Origin: Sedimentitalea sp042687825
GTDB lineage: Bacteria > Pseudomonadota > Alphaproteobacteria > Rhodobacterales > Rhodobacteraceae
DNA: 64,000 nt
Assembly (NCBI RefSeq): GCF_042687825.1
Contig: NZ_JBHUQE010000001.1
Coordinates: 124,001 to 188,000, forward strand
Direction: 5' to 3'
A program made the position numbers and the translations under genes. Below, piece by piece: positions 1-8,421 of the stretch. Positions within the stretch are counted from its first letter, which is position 1, and each line of letters opens with the position of its first letter. Under the pieces are notes generated by a model that was not told where the DNA came from, ran no database searches, and saw nothing but the letters and a program-made list of their open reading frames with translations.

Positions 1-1
1 C

Positions 2-2290
2 ACCAACCGACCGCATGACAGCGCCATCAAGCATGTCACCGGCCGCGCCGAATACACCGACGACATCGCCGAACCGATCGGCACGCTACATGCCTATCTG
101 GGCGTGTCCACGGTGACCCATGCCCGGATCAAGGCCATCGACCTGACCAGGGTGCGCAATGCGCCCGGGGTGGTCGGCGTGCTGACGGCAGACGACATTC
201 CCGGCGTCAACGATATCAGCCCGACCGGGCTGCATGACGAGCCGGTGTTTCCCACCGAAAAGGTGGAATTTCACGGCCAGCCGCTGTTCGCCGTCGTGGC
301 CCAGACCCGCGATGCCGCGCGCCGGGCCGCCGAACTGGCACAGATCGACTATGAGCCGCTGCCGCATGCGCTGGACCCCATCGCGGCGCAACAGGCCGGT
401 TATCCGCATGTCACGGCCCCCCTGAAACTGGAACGGGGCGACGTGGCAGCGGGGTTTGCCGGCGCCGCGCACCGCATTCAGGCCCGCATGACGGTGGGCG
501 GACAGGATCACATGTATCTCGAGGGTCAGATCGCCTTTGCCCTACCCGGCGAGGATGACGACGTGATCCTGCATTGCTCGACTCAGCATCCCAGCGAGGC
601 GCAGCACATGGTCGCGCATGTTCTGGGCGTGCCCTCGAACGCGGTCACGGTCAACGTGCGCCGGATGGGCGGCGGGTTCGGCGGCAAGGAAAGCCAGATG
701 AACCTGTTCTGTGCCGTGGCCGCGATTGCCGCCAAGAAATGGAACCGCGCCGTCAAGATCCGGCCCGACCGCGATCAGGACATGACCGCCACCGGTAAGC
801 GGCACGATTTCGTCGTCGACTATGACGTCGCCTTTGACGGCGAGGGCCGGATTCAGGCGGTCGAAGGCAGCTTTGCCGCCCGTTGCGGATTTTCCTCGGA
901 CCTGTCCGGCCCGGTCACCGACCGCGCGCTGTTCCATGCCGACAACGCCTATTTCTATCCGCATGTACGTCTGGTCAGCCATCCGATGAAGACCAACACC
1001 GTCAGCAACACCGCCTTTCGCGGGTTTGGCGGCCCGCAGGGGGTGATCGTCGCGGAACGGATGATCGAAGAAATCGCATATGCCCTGGACAAGGACCCGC
1101 TGGACGTGCGCAAGGCCAATTTCTATGGCGGTGCGGGGCGCGATCTGACCCCCTATCACCAGCAGGTCGAGGACAACATCCTGCCCCGCCTGATCGGAGA
1201 ACTGGAAAGCAGCAGCGACTATCGCGCCCGGCGCGCGGCCATATTGGCGCATAATGCCGGTGCCAGCGTGATCAAGAAGGGCATCGCCCTGACCCCGGTC
1301 AAGTTCGGCATCTCGTTCACCGCCACCTGGTACAATCAGGCCGGCGCCCTGATCCATGTCTATAATGACGGGTCGATCCACCTGAACCATGGCGGCACCG
1401 AGATGGGACAGGGGTTGAACACCAAGGTCGCACAGGTGGTGGCCGACGCCTTTCAGGTCGATTTCGACCGCATCAAGATCACCAGGACCACCACCGAAAA
1501 GGTGCCCAACACATCGGCCACGGCGGCCTCATCCGGCAGCGACCTGAACGGCATGGCGGCCCTGAACGGGGTCGAGCAGATCAAGGCCCGACTTATCGAT
1601 TTCGCCGTCGCCAAGTGGGAGGTGACCGCCGATCAGGTCGAATTCCTGCCCAACCAGGTACGGATCGGCGAAACGCTGCTGTCCTTTGACGACTTTGTCA
1701 GACAGGCCTACATGGCCCGTGTTCAGCTGTCCGCCGCGGGGTTCTACAAGACCCCGAAAATCCACTGGGACCGGGACAGCGGCAAGGGCCGGCCGTTCTA
1801 TTACTATGCCTATGGCGCGGCCTGTTCCGAGGTTTCCGTGGATACCCTGACCGGCGAATACCGGGTCGAGCGCACCGACATCCTGCATGACGTCGGCAGA
1901 TCGCTGAACCCGGTACTGGACAAGGGCCAGGTCGAGGGCGCGTTCATTCAGGGCATGGGCTGGCTGACCACCGAGGAACTGGTCTGGGACGCCGAGGGGC
2001 GGCTGCGCACCCATGCGCCCAGCACCTACAAGATCCCCCTGGCCAGCGACCGGCCGCGTATTTTCAACGTCGATCTGGCGGACTGGTCCGAGAACCGCGA
2101 ACTGACCATAAAGCGCTCCAAGGCGGTGGGCGAGCCGCCCTTCATGCTGGGCATTTCGGTGTTCGAGGCCCTGTCGATGGCGGTCGCCAGCGTTGCCGAT
2201 TACCGGATCTGCCCGCGACTGGACGCGCCGGCCACGCCGGAACGGGTGCTGATGGCCGTGACCCGGCTGAAAGCCGGGGGCAGATCATGA
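2..2290 (+). CDS. xdhB: Xanthine dehydrogenase, molybdopterin-binding large subunit (5' end cut by window)
   Basis: This subunit carries the molybdenum cofactor and oxidises hypoxanthine and xanthine to urate; its partner XdhA (FeS/FAD) should lie just upstream of the window. The reading frame is open from base 2, so perhaps only some ten N-terminal residues are missing, and the visible start PHDSAIKHVTGRAEYTDD is typical of the family. Cofactor motifs are visible: GGGFGGKESQ (near base 668), AFRGFGGPQG (near 1014), EMGQGLNTK (near 1400). KAVGEPPF near the C-terminus holds the family's catalytic glutamate (codon 2132-2134). The stop overlaps the xdhC start (ATGA), so the two are translationally coupled. 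Confidence 0.95.
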   Translation, partial: TNRPHDSAIKHVTGRAEYTDDIAEPIGTLHAYLGVSTVTHARIKAIDLTRVRNAPGVVGVLTADDIPGVNDISPTGLHDEPVFPTEKVEFHGQPLFAVVAQTRDAARRAAELAQIDYEPLPHALDPIAAQQAGYPHVTAPLKLERGDVAAGFAGAAHRIQARMTVGGQDHMYLEGQIAFALPGEDDDVILHCSTQHPSEAQHMVAHVLGVPSNAVTVNVRRMGGGFGGKESQMNLFCAVAAIAAKKWNRAVKIRPDRDQDMTATGKRHDFVVDYDVAFDGEGRIQAVEGSFAARCGFSSDLSGPVTDRALFHADNAYFYPHVRLVSHPMKTNTVSNTAFRGFGGPQGVIVAERMIEEIAYALDKDPLDVRKANFYGGAGRDLTPYHQQVEDNILPRLIGELESSSDYRARRAAILAHNAGASVIKKGIALTPVKFGISFTATWYNQAGALIHVYNDGSIHLNHGGTEMGQGLNTKVAQVVADAFQVDFDRIKITRTTTEKVPNTSATAASSGSDLNGMAALNGVEQIKARLIDFAVAKWEVTADQVEFLPNQVRIGETLLSFDDFVRQAYMARVQLSAAGFYKTPKIHWDRDSGKGRPFYYYAYGAACSEVSVDTLTGEYRVERTDILHDVGRSLNPVLDKGQVEGAFIQGMGWLTTEELVWDAEGRLRTHAPSTYKIPLASDRPRIFNVDLADWSENRELTIKRSKAVGEPPFMLGISVFEALSMAVASVADYRICPRLDAPATPERVLMAVTRLKAGGRS

Positions 2291-3165
2291 CGCTGGCGGA
2301 TTTCCTGGCGCGCCACGACCGGGTCGCGCGGCTGGTGCTGACACGGGTGCGCGGTTCGTCGCCACGCGATGCCGGCACCGAGATGTTTGTTGCGCCCGAG
2401 GCGCAATGGGGCACGCTGGGCGGCGGTCAGTTAGAGTATCTGGCCATTCAGCGCGCCCGGGCGATGTTTGACAAATCCGAGGTCGCCACCACGCTGGATG
2501 TGCCGCTGGGCCCGGAAATCGGCCAATGCTGCGGCGGGCGGGTCGAACTGGCTCTGGCCCGGATCGGCCCCGCCGAGCGCCGGGCCGCCCTGACCCGCGA
2601 AGCAGCACGGCAAGCGGCGCGCCCGCATGTCTATGTGATGGGCGGCGGCCATGTGGGCCGGGCCCTTGCCGACCTTTTGCAACACCTGCCGGTGCGCACC
2701 ATCGTGGTCGATCCGCGGCGCGACGAACTGGCCCTGTGCACCGCCGCCGTCGAGACCCGACCCTGCGCCATTCCCGAGATCGAGGTGGACCGCGCGCCGC
2801 CGGGCAGCGCCTTTGTGGTGCTGACCCATGATCATGCGCTGGACTTTCTGGTCACCAGCGCAGCGCTGGCGCGCGGCGACGCGGCCTATGTCGGCATGAT
2901 CGGATCGGCCAGCAAACGGGCCAAGTTCGGCAACTGGTGCCGCACCCAATGCGACGGTCTGGCGATCACCGATCTGGTCTGCCCGATCGGCGCCAGCCAC
3001 AGCCCCAGCCGCGACAAGCGGCCCGCCGTGATCGCCGCGCTGGTGGCGGCCGAAATCATCGCCGCCCTGACCGCGACCGGCACCGCAGCCGCGCCCGGCG
3101 ACATCGAAAACCGGCCCAGCCAAGGCCGACAACAGGACGATCAAAAACAGCGGAACCACCGCTGA
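2287..3165 (+). CDS. xdhC: Xanthine dehydrogenase accessory protein XdhC
   Basis: XdhC binds and matures the molybdenum cofactor and hands it to XdhB. The 292-residue protein has the usual two parts: an N-terminal domain with GSSPRDAG (23-30), GTLGGGQLEY (42-51) and QCCGG (80-84, cysteines implicated in cofactor handling), then a Rossmann-like domain with VYVMGGGHVGRALADL (115-130) and VGMIGSASKRAKF. Its ATG overlaps the xdhB stop by four bases. Family length is about 300 residues, so it looks intact. The last 20 or so residues are polar and low in complexity. Confidence 0.95.
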   Translation: MTLADFLARHDRVARLVLTRVRGSSPRDAGTEMFVAPEAQWGTLGGGQLEYLAIQRARAMFDKSEVATTLDVPLGPEIGQCCGGRVELALARIGPAERRAALTREAARQAARPHVYVMGGGHVGRALADLLQHLPVRTIVVDPRRDELALCTAAVETRPCAIPEIEVDRAPPGSAFVVLTHDHALDFLVTSAALARGDAAYVGMIGSASKRAKFGNWCRTQCDGLAITDLVCPIGASHSPSRDKRPAVIAALVAAEIIAALTATGTAAAPGDIENRPSQGRQQDDQKQRNHR

Positions 3166-3197
3166 CCCACACGTCCACAACGGAGGAGGAGGCCGGG

Positions 3198-4781
3198 ATG
3201 ACCGCGCCAAGCTATACATACAAGTTATTCGCCCGTCAGGATTTCAGCGCCTTCTGGGCGCTGTTCACCGACAACCTGATCAATCTGATCGTGCTGTCGG
3301 GCATCTGCCAGTTCGTGTTTCAGATGCCCGCCGAGATCGTATTCGGACGCATCGTGCCCGGTGCCGCCGTGGCGATTCTGTCCGGAATCGCGGTCTATAC
3401 CGTGCTGGCCAAACGCGCTGCCGCCCAGGCCGGGCGCGACGTCACCGCGCTGCCCTATGGTATTTCGACACCGGTGATGTTCGTCTATCTCTTTGGCGTG
3501 ATCGGGCCGATCTACTGGGCGACCAACGACCCGATGCTGGCCTGGCAGGTCGGCATCGGCGCCGGTTTCATCGGTGGCATCGTTGCCGGTCTGGGCGCGA
3601 TCGTCGGCCCCTGGCTGAAACGGGTCACCCCGCGTGCGGGCATGTTGGGCACCCTCTGTGGCATTGCGCTGGTCTTTATCGGCACCGTGCCGCTGGCCAC
3701 GGTGTTCGAGGACCCGCTGATCGGTTTCGCCTCGATGATCATCATCCTCTGGGGTCTGGTCGGCCGGTTCCGCCTGCCGTTCAATATCCCCGCCGGTCTG
3801 CTGGCACTGGGTGTCGGCACCGCGGTGGCGCTGCTGATCGGCGAGGCCCAGATCACCGTTGACGGCGTCGGGTTCTATCCGCCGCTGCCCTATATCGGCG
3901 ACCTGATCGCCGGCATCCAGCACCTGTTTGCCAACCCGGAACTGTTCCTGGTTCTGGTGCCGGTGCAGATCTACAATTTCATCGAAACCATGAACAATGT
4001 CGAAAGTGCGGAGGCCGCCGGCGATCACTATCCGGTCGCCACCTGCCAGGTCACCGACGGTCTGGGCACGATGATCGGTGCGGTCTTTGGCTCGCCCTTT
4101 CCCACCACCGCCTATATCGGCCACCCGGCCTACAAGCGCATGGGCGCCCATGCCGGCTATATCGTCGGGGTCGGTATCGTGATCCCCCTGGCCGCGTTCT
4201 TTGGCCTGCTGGCGTTTCTCAACAACCTGATACCCGTGGCGGCCGCCGCGCCGGTTCTGGTCTTTGTCGCGCTCAGCCTGATCACCAATACCGCCCATGC
4301 GGTCAAGACCGATCACATGGCCGCTGTCACCATCGCGATGATGCCCCATGTCTCGGCCTTTCTGGTCATCAAATGGGGCGCTTTGCTGGGCGCGCTGGGC
4401 GCAGCCGGGGCAACCGGTCTGCCGCAGCTGGGCGACCCGGAACTGACCGCAGCGCTGCTGCAGCAAGGCGCGCATTTCGAGGGCCATCTGGCGCTGAGTC
4501 AGGGGGCGATCCTGACCGGGTTGATCTGGGGCGCCATCGTCGCCAGCGTCATCGACGGCGCCTTCCGCAATGCCGGGGGCTTTGCCATCGCCGCCTTTGT
4601 GATGTCGCTGGTCGGGATCATCCATTCCGGCAGCCTGCACTGGCCGGTCTTCAGCAGCGTCAGCCTGGGTTACCTGATCGCCGGTGCCTTCCTGTTCATC
4701 TATCCGATGTTTCACAAGGAAGAGAACCTGGTGAACGAGACCCTGCCGGTGGACGATCTGCCACCGGTTCCCGGCAGGTAA
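3198..4781 (+). CDS. Purine permease, NCS2/AzgA-like xanthine-uracil family
   Basis: This is a 527-residue inner-membrane transporter, with about a dozen hydrophobic segments, expected to import purine bases such as hypoxanthine, xanthine or guanine. The ATG at 3198 is chosen because a strong GGAGGAGG ribosome site sits just upstream and the protein then begins MTAPSYTYKLFARQDFSAFW; the same frame stays open further upstream, inside xdhC. Conserved-looking stretches include GRDVTALPYGISTPVMFV and the FGSPFPTTAYIGHPAYK loop. Substrate is inferred from position between xdhC and guaD; sequence alone does not fix it. Confidence 0.88.
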   Translation: MTAPSYTYKLFARQDFSAFWALFTDNLINLIVLSGICQFVFQMPAEIVFGRIVPGAAVAILSGIAVYTVLAKRAAAQAGRDVTALPYGISTPVMFVYLFGVIGPIYWATNDPMLAWQVGIGAGFIGGIVAGLGAIVGPWLKRVTPRAGMLGTLCGIALVFIGTVPLATVFEDPLIGFASMIIILWGLVGRFRLPFNIPAGLLALGVGTAVALLIGEAQITVDGVGFYPPLPYIGDLIAGIQHLFANPELFLVLVPVQIYNFIETMNNVESAEAAGDHYPVATCQVTDGLGTMIGAVFGSPFPTTAYIGHPAYKRMGAHAGYIVGVGIVIPLAAFFGLLAFLNNLIPVAAAAPVLVFVALSLITNTAHAVKTDHMAAVTIAMMPHVSAFLVIKWGALLGALGAAGATGLPQLGDPELTAALLQQGAHFEGHLALSQGAILTGLIWGAIVASVIDGAFRNAGGFAIAAFVMSLVGIIHSGSLHWPVFSSVSLGYLIAGAFLFIYPMFHKEENLVNETLPVDDLPPVPGR

Positions 4782-4807
4782 CGAGAACCGCTCACGCGAA
4801 CCTTTCA

Positions 4808-4829
4808 GGGGGGCGGGAAACCGCCCCCC
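4808..4829 (+). other. GC-rich hairpin with GAAA tetraloop before guaD
   Basis: A perfect 9-bp stem (GGGGGGCGG / CCGCCCCCC) closes a GAAA loop between the permease stop and the guaD start. No T-run follows, so it is not a canonical Rho-independent terminator. It could trim or stabilise the upstream mRNA or tune guaD expression. Confidence 0.6.
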
Positions 4830-4854
4830 GATGCCAGAACGGGGAACTTCAGGC

Positions 4855-6180
4855 ATGACAACCCAAATCAAACTCTTGCGCGGGCGCGTTCTGTCGTTCA
4901 CCGCCGAGCCGCAAGGACCCGACGACACCGACGCCTATAGCTATCTGGAAGATGGCGCGATCCTGATCGCGGATGGCAGGATCCTGGCCACTGGCGATCA
5001 CGACACGCTCGCCGTTCAGGCCGCCGGGGCCGAAATCATCGACCACCGCCCGAACCTGCTGATGGCCGGGCTCATCGACACCCATATCCACTATCCGCAG
5101 GTGCAGGTCATCGCCTCGTGGGGGGCGCAGCTGCTGGACTGGTTGAACACCTACACGTTTCCGGCGGAAACCCGGTTTGCCGATAGCGATCACAGCGCCG
5201 CCATGGCGCGGCATTTCTATGACCAGCTGATTGCCCATGGCACCACCACGGCCGTGGCCTATTGCTCGGTGCACCGGGCCTCGGCCGACGCCTATTTTGC
5301 CGAGGCGGAACGGCGTGGCATGCGGATGATCGGCGGCAAGGTCCTGATGGACCGCAACGCGCCCGAGGGGCTGCGCGACACGCCGCAGACCGGATATGAC
5401 GACAGCAAGGCACTGATCGCCGACTGGCATAGCAAGGGCCGCCTGTCCTATGCGGTGACGCCGCGTTTCGCGATCACGTCAACCCCGGCACAGCTGGAAC
5501 TGGCCGGCGCGCTGGTCGCCGAGCATCCCGATTGCTATGTCCAGACACACCTGTCGGAAAACCACGCCGAAATCGCCTATACCGCCGAGCTGTACCCGCA
5601 GGCGCCGGATTATCTGGGGGTCTATGAACATTTCGGTCTGCTGACGCCGAAATCGCTGTTGGGCCATGCCATCCACCTGACCCCGCGCGAGATCGGCTTG
5701 CTGGCCGAAACCGGCGCGAAACCGGTGTTTTGCCCGACCTCGAACCTGTTTCTGGGCAGCGGGCTGTTTGACGATGCCGGCCTGCGCGGTCACGGCATCA
5801 CCAATGCCATCGCCACCGATGTCGGGGCCGGCACCAGCTATTCGATGCTGCAAACCCTGAACGAAGGCTACAAGGTGCTGCAATTGCAGGGGCAGAACCT
5901 GCATCCGCTGCGCGCCTTTCACTGGATCACCCGCGGCAACGCAGTGGCGCTGGGGCTACAAGACCGGATCGGTACGCTTGCGGCGGGAACCGAAGCTGAC
6001 ATCATCGTGCTGAACGCCCGCGCCACCGATGCCATGGCGCTGCGCATGCAATGCGCAACGACCTTGTCCGAGGAACTGTTCGTGCTGCAGATGATGGGCG
6101 ACGACCGGGCCATCGACCAAGTCTATGTCGCCGGCACCGCCATGAAACCCAGCGACAACGCCCAGCGGCAGCAGGTCTAA
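4855..6180 (+). CDS. guaD: Guanine deaminase
   Basis: Guanine deaminase hydrolyses guanine to xanthine and ammonia, feeding the xanthine dehydrogenase encoded upstream. The 441-residue protein is an amidohydrolase-superfamily TIM barrel with the expected metal ligands: DTHIHYPQ (H77, H79), THLSENHAEI (H232 and E235 next to it), LLGHAIHLT (H271) and ATDVGAGTSYSM (D322). The ATG at 4855 is preferred; a frame-compatible ATG at 4831 would add eight residues that start inside the hairpin region. Its TAA stop overlaps the stop of the convergent CoA-transferase gene. Most likely co-transcribed with xdhBC and the permease. Confidence 0.95.
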   Translation: MTTQIKLLRGRVLSFTAEPQGPDDTDAYSYLEDGAILIADGRILATGDHDTLAVQAAGAEIIDHRPNLLMAGLIDTHIHYPQVQVIASWGAQLLDWLNTYTFPAETRFADSDHSAAMARHFYDQLIAHGTTTAVAYCSVHRASADAYFAEAERRGMRMIGGKVLMDRNAPEGLRDTPQTGYDDSKALIADWHSKGRLSYAVTPRFAITSTPAQLELAGALVAEHPDCYVQTHLSENHAEIAYTAELYPQAPDYLGVYEHFGLLTPKSLLGHAIHLTPREIGLLAETGAKPVFCPTSNLFLGSGLFDDAGLRGHGITNAIATDVGAGTSYSMLQTLNEGYKVLQLQGQNLHPLRAFHWITRGNAVALGLQDRIGTLAAGTEADIIVLNARATDAMALRMQCATTLSEELFVLQMMGDDRAIDQVYVAGTAMKPSDNAQRQQV

Positions 6181-8102
6181 CCGTCACGCAGTGCCGCTTC
6201 GGCGGCGCGCTCGCTGTCAAAAATGGTCACACGGCGGCGGCGATGCAATGTCTGACCCAGCTTGCGGCGCAGAAAAGCCGAGGTCGAATAGCGCGTTACC
6301 CGGTTGTAAAGCCGGGTTTCCAAATCCTCGACCATGTCCGCCCAGTCCTGTGCCAGATCGTCGGCGATCTGGGTGTGTTCGTAGTTCACCACCACATCCA
6401 CCTTGCGCCCCAGCGGCGACAACACGGTTTCGATGCGCGTCCTTATGTCATTCAGGTCCGATGGGCCGCGGATGTTCATCTTGGCCAGATTCACGAACAG
6501 GATGTCGCGCTGTGCGTCATAGTGGATGCGGCGTTCGATCCCCAGACTCAGCAGGTCGTCGCGCAGCCCCATCGGTTCGTCGGTAAAGATGCGCGCATCC
6601 ATTTCGCTCACATTGTCGGTCCGCGGCACCGTATCCATCAAGGCCAGGATGTCCCGGTCCGGGTCGATGCCGGGGGCGACCTCGGTCAGCGCCAACCCGG
6701 CGTCCTCCAGCCGGAACACGCAGCGTTCGGTGACGAACAGAACCGGCTGGCCCAGCCGCCGGGCGCGGGTCCCGGAAAAGGTGATCTGCTCGACCGCGGC
6801 GCCGAACTTGCGCGCCTTGCCCTCGGCGTCAATGCGGATCGCGCCCTCGCCGATCTGCACGTCCAGGCCGGCCGCGGTGAACGACCCGGTAAAGACCAGG
6901 TGCCGGGCGTTCTGGCTGATATTGATGAACCCGCCGGCGCCGGCCAGTTTCGGACCAAAGCGCGAAACGTTGACATTGCCCGCGCCATCGACCTGCGCCA
7001 TGCCCAGACAGGCCAGATCCAGCCCACCGCCATCGTAGAAATCGAACTGGCTGCCCTGGGCGATGATCGCCTCGGTATTCACCGCCGCGCCGAAATCCAG
7101 CCCCGAGGCCGGCTGCCCGCCAATCACGCCGGGTTCTGCCGTCAGGGTGACATGGTGCAACAGACCTTCTTCGGCGGCGACGGCGGCCACGCCTTCGGGC
7201 ATGCCGATGCCCAGATTGACCACCCCGCCGATCGGCAGTTCATACGCCGCCCGGCGCGCGATCACCTTGCGCAAATCCAGCGGCATCGGCGCGGCGGCGT
7301 CCTCGGGCATCTTGTAGCGCCCGGTGTAATAGCGGTTGTACTGCGTCGCATATGTCTGCGGATGCAGTTCGGGCGGGGCGATCACGACCGCGTCCACCAG
7401 CATCGCCGGGATGATCACATCGCGGGTCGGCAGGCTGCCCCGGGCGACCACCTGATCAACCTGAACGATGACCACGCCGCCGGAATTGCGCGCCGCCATC
7501 GCCTGGGCGAGATTGTCCAGGATCAGCGCCTCGCGCTCCATCGTGATGTTGCCCGCCTCATCCGCCGTCGAGCCACGCAGCAGCGCCACATGAATCGGAA
7601 TGGCGTGATAGAACAGTCGCTCGCGCCCGGCGACCGTGACCAGTTCGACCAGATCCGCCGGCGTGGTGTCGTTCACCCGCCCGCCGCTCAGCCGGGGATC
7701 GACAAAGGTTTCCAGCCCCACATGCGTGGTGGTGCCCGGCTTGCCCGCCGCGATATCGCGATAGAGATGCGAAATCACGCCCTGCGGAAAGTTATAGCCC
7801 TCGATCTCGCCGGCCACGGCGCGGGCCGCCAGTTTCGGAATCAACCCCCAATGGCCGCCGATCACCCGGCGGATCATCCCGGGCGCGGCCAGCCGGTTCA
7901 GACCCCGTTCCTTGCCGTCGCCCTGCCCGGCGGCAAACAGCAGCGTCAGATCGCGCGGATGATCCTCGTCACGGTATCGGTCGGCCAGGGCCTTGAGCAG
8001 CGCGTCGGGCACCCCGGCGCCGACGAAACCCGAGGTGGTGATCGTGTCACCGGAATGGATCAGGGCTGCGGCATCCCGCCCCGAGACGATCTTGTTTGGC
8101 AT
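6177..8102 (-). CDS. Fused acyl-CoA:acetate/3-ketoacid CoA-transferase with C-terminal extension
   Basis: This 641-residue protein joins both halves of a family I CoA-transferase, which moves CoA between carboxylic acids through a glutamyl-CoA intermediate. The alpha half carries FVGAGVPDAL (26-35) and FPQGVISHLY; the beta half has VVNLGIGMPEGVA (294-306) and the catalytic-Glu signature EPGVIGGQPASG, with E323. Fused bacterial enzymes of this kind usually run about 520-530 residues; here some 110-120 extra residues follow, rich in charge and ending in a basic patch (LHRRRRV). Acyl specificity cannot be read from sequence. It is transcribed towards guaD and the stops overlap. Confidence 0.88.
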   Translation of the reverse strand: MPNKIVSGRDAAALIHSGDTITTSGFVGAGVPDALLKALADRYRDEDHPRDLTLLFAAGQGDGKERGLNRLAAPGMIRRVIGGHWGLIPKLAARAVAGEIEGYNFPQGVISHLYRDIAAGKPGTTTHVGLETFVDPRLSGGRVNDTTPADLVELVTVAGRERLFYHAIPIHVALLRGSTADEAGNITMEREALILDNLAQAMAARNSGGVVIVQVDQVVARGSLPTRDVIIPAMLVDAVVIAPPELHPQTYATQYNRYYTGRYKMPEDAAAPMPLDLRKVIARRAAYELPIGGVVNLGIGMPEGVAAVAAEEGLLHHVTLTAEPGVIGGQPASGLDFGAAVNTEAIIAQGSQFDFYDGGGLDLACLGMAQVDGAGNVNVSRFGPKLAGAGGFINISQNARHLVFTGSFTAAGLDVQIGEGAIRIDAEGKARKFGAAVEQITFSGTRARRLGQPVLFVTERCVFRLEDAGLALTEVAPGIDPDRDILALMDTVPRTDNVSEMDARIFTDEPMGLRDDLLSLGIERRIHYDAQRDILFVNLAKMNIRGPSDLNDIRTRIETVLSPLGRKVDVVVNYEHTQIADDLAQDWADMVEDLETRLYNRVTRYSTSAFLRRKLGQTLHRRRRVTIFDSERAAEAALRDG

Positions 8103-8421
8103 TGGCTCTCTCCCGTTGCGACATTATCATAAACCGGGACGGCCCGGGATGCCCGGACGGAAATCCGGGATCACGGCCCCGCCATCGAGAAAATGTCGTC
8201 ACAGGTTTGTCCGGCGGTCAACCCGCATCTGCCGGAACCCCGGCGGCGCAGCGCGACACGCGCCGCACCCCGATGCGGCGCCTCGCCATCCGTCGCGCGG
8301 TTTCAGGCCGCAATCGACAGACGACCCGGCAAGACGCCGCCGGTTTACCGACATGTGATCGCTTTTGCAGAACCGGTTTTTCGGCTAGACTGCGGGCGAG
8401 CAGACAATCGGGAAAACGAAG
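8103..8421. other. Intergenic, divergent promoter region
   Basis: This stretch separates the leftward CoA-transferase from the rightward lytic transglycosylase and must hold both promoters. A weak sigma70-like pair (TTGCAG at 8365, TAGACT at 8386, short spacer) precedes the transglycosylase. I see no convincing gene, RNA or repeat in it. Confidence 0.4.

Noticed and set aside
3225..4928. A 567-codon frame antisense to the purine permease
   Set aside because: Antisense of a membrane protein gives a polar, His/Asp/Gln-rich sequence; no ribosome site or family match.
6051..8132. A 693-codon plus-strand frame opposite the CoA-transferase
   Set aside because: Translation is rich in His, Arg and Gln without any motif; the CoA-transferase on the other strand is clear.
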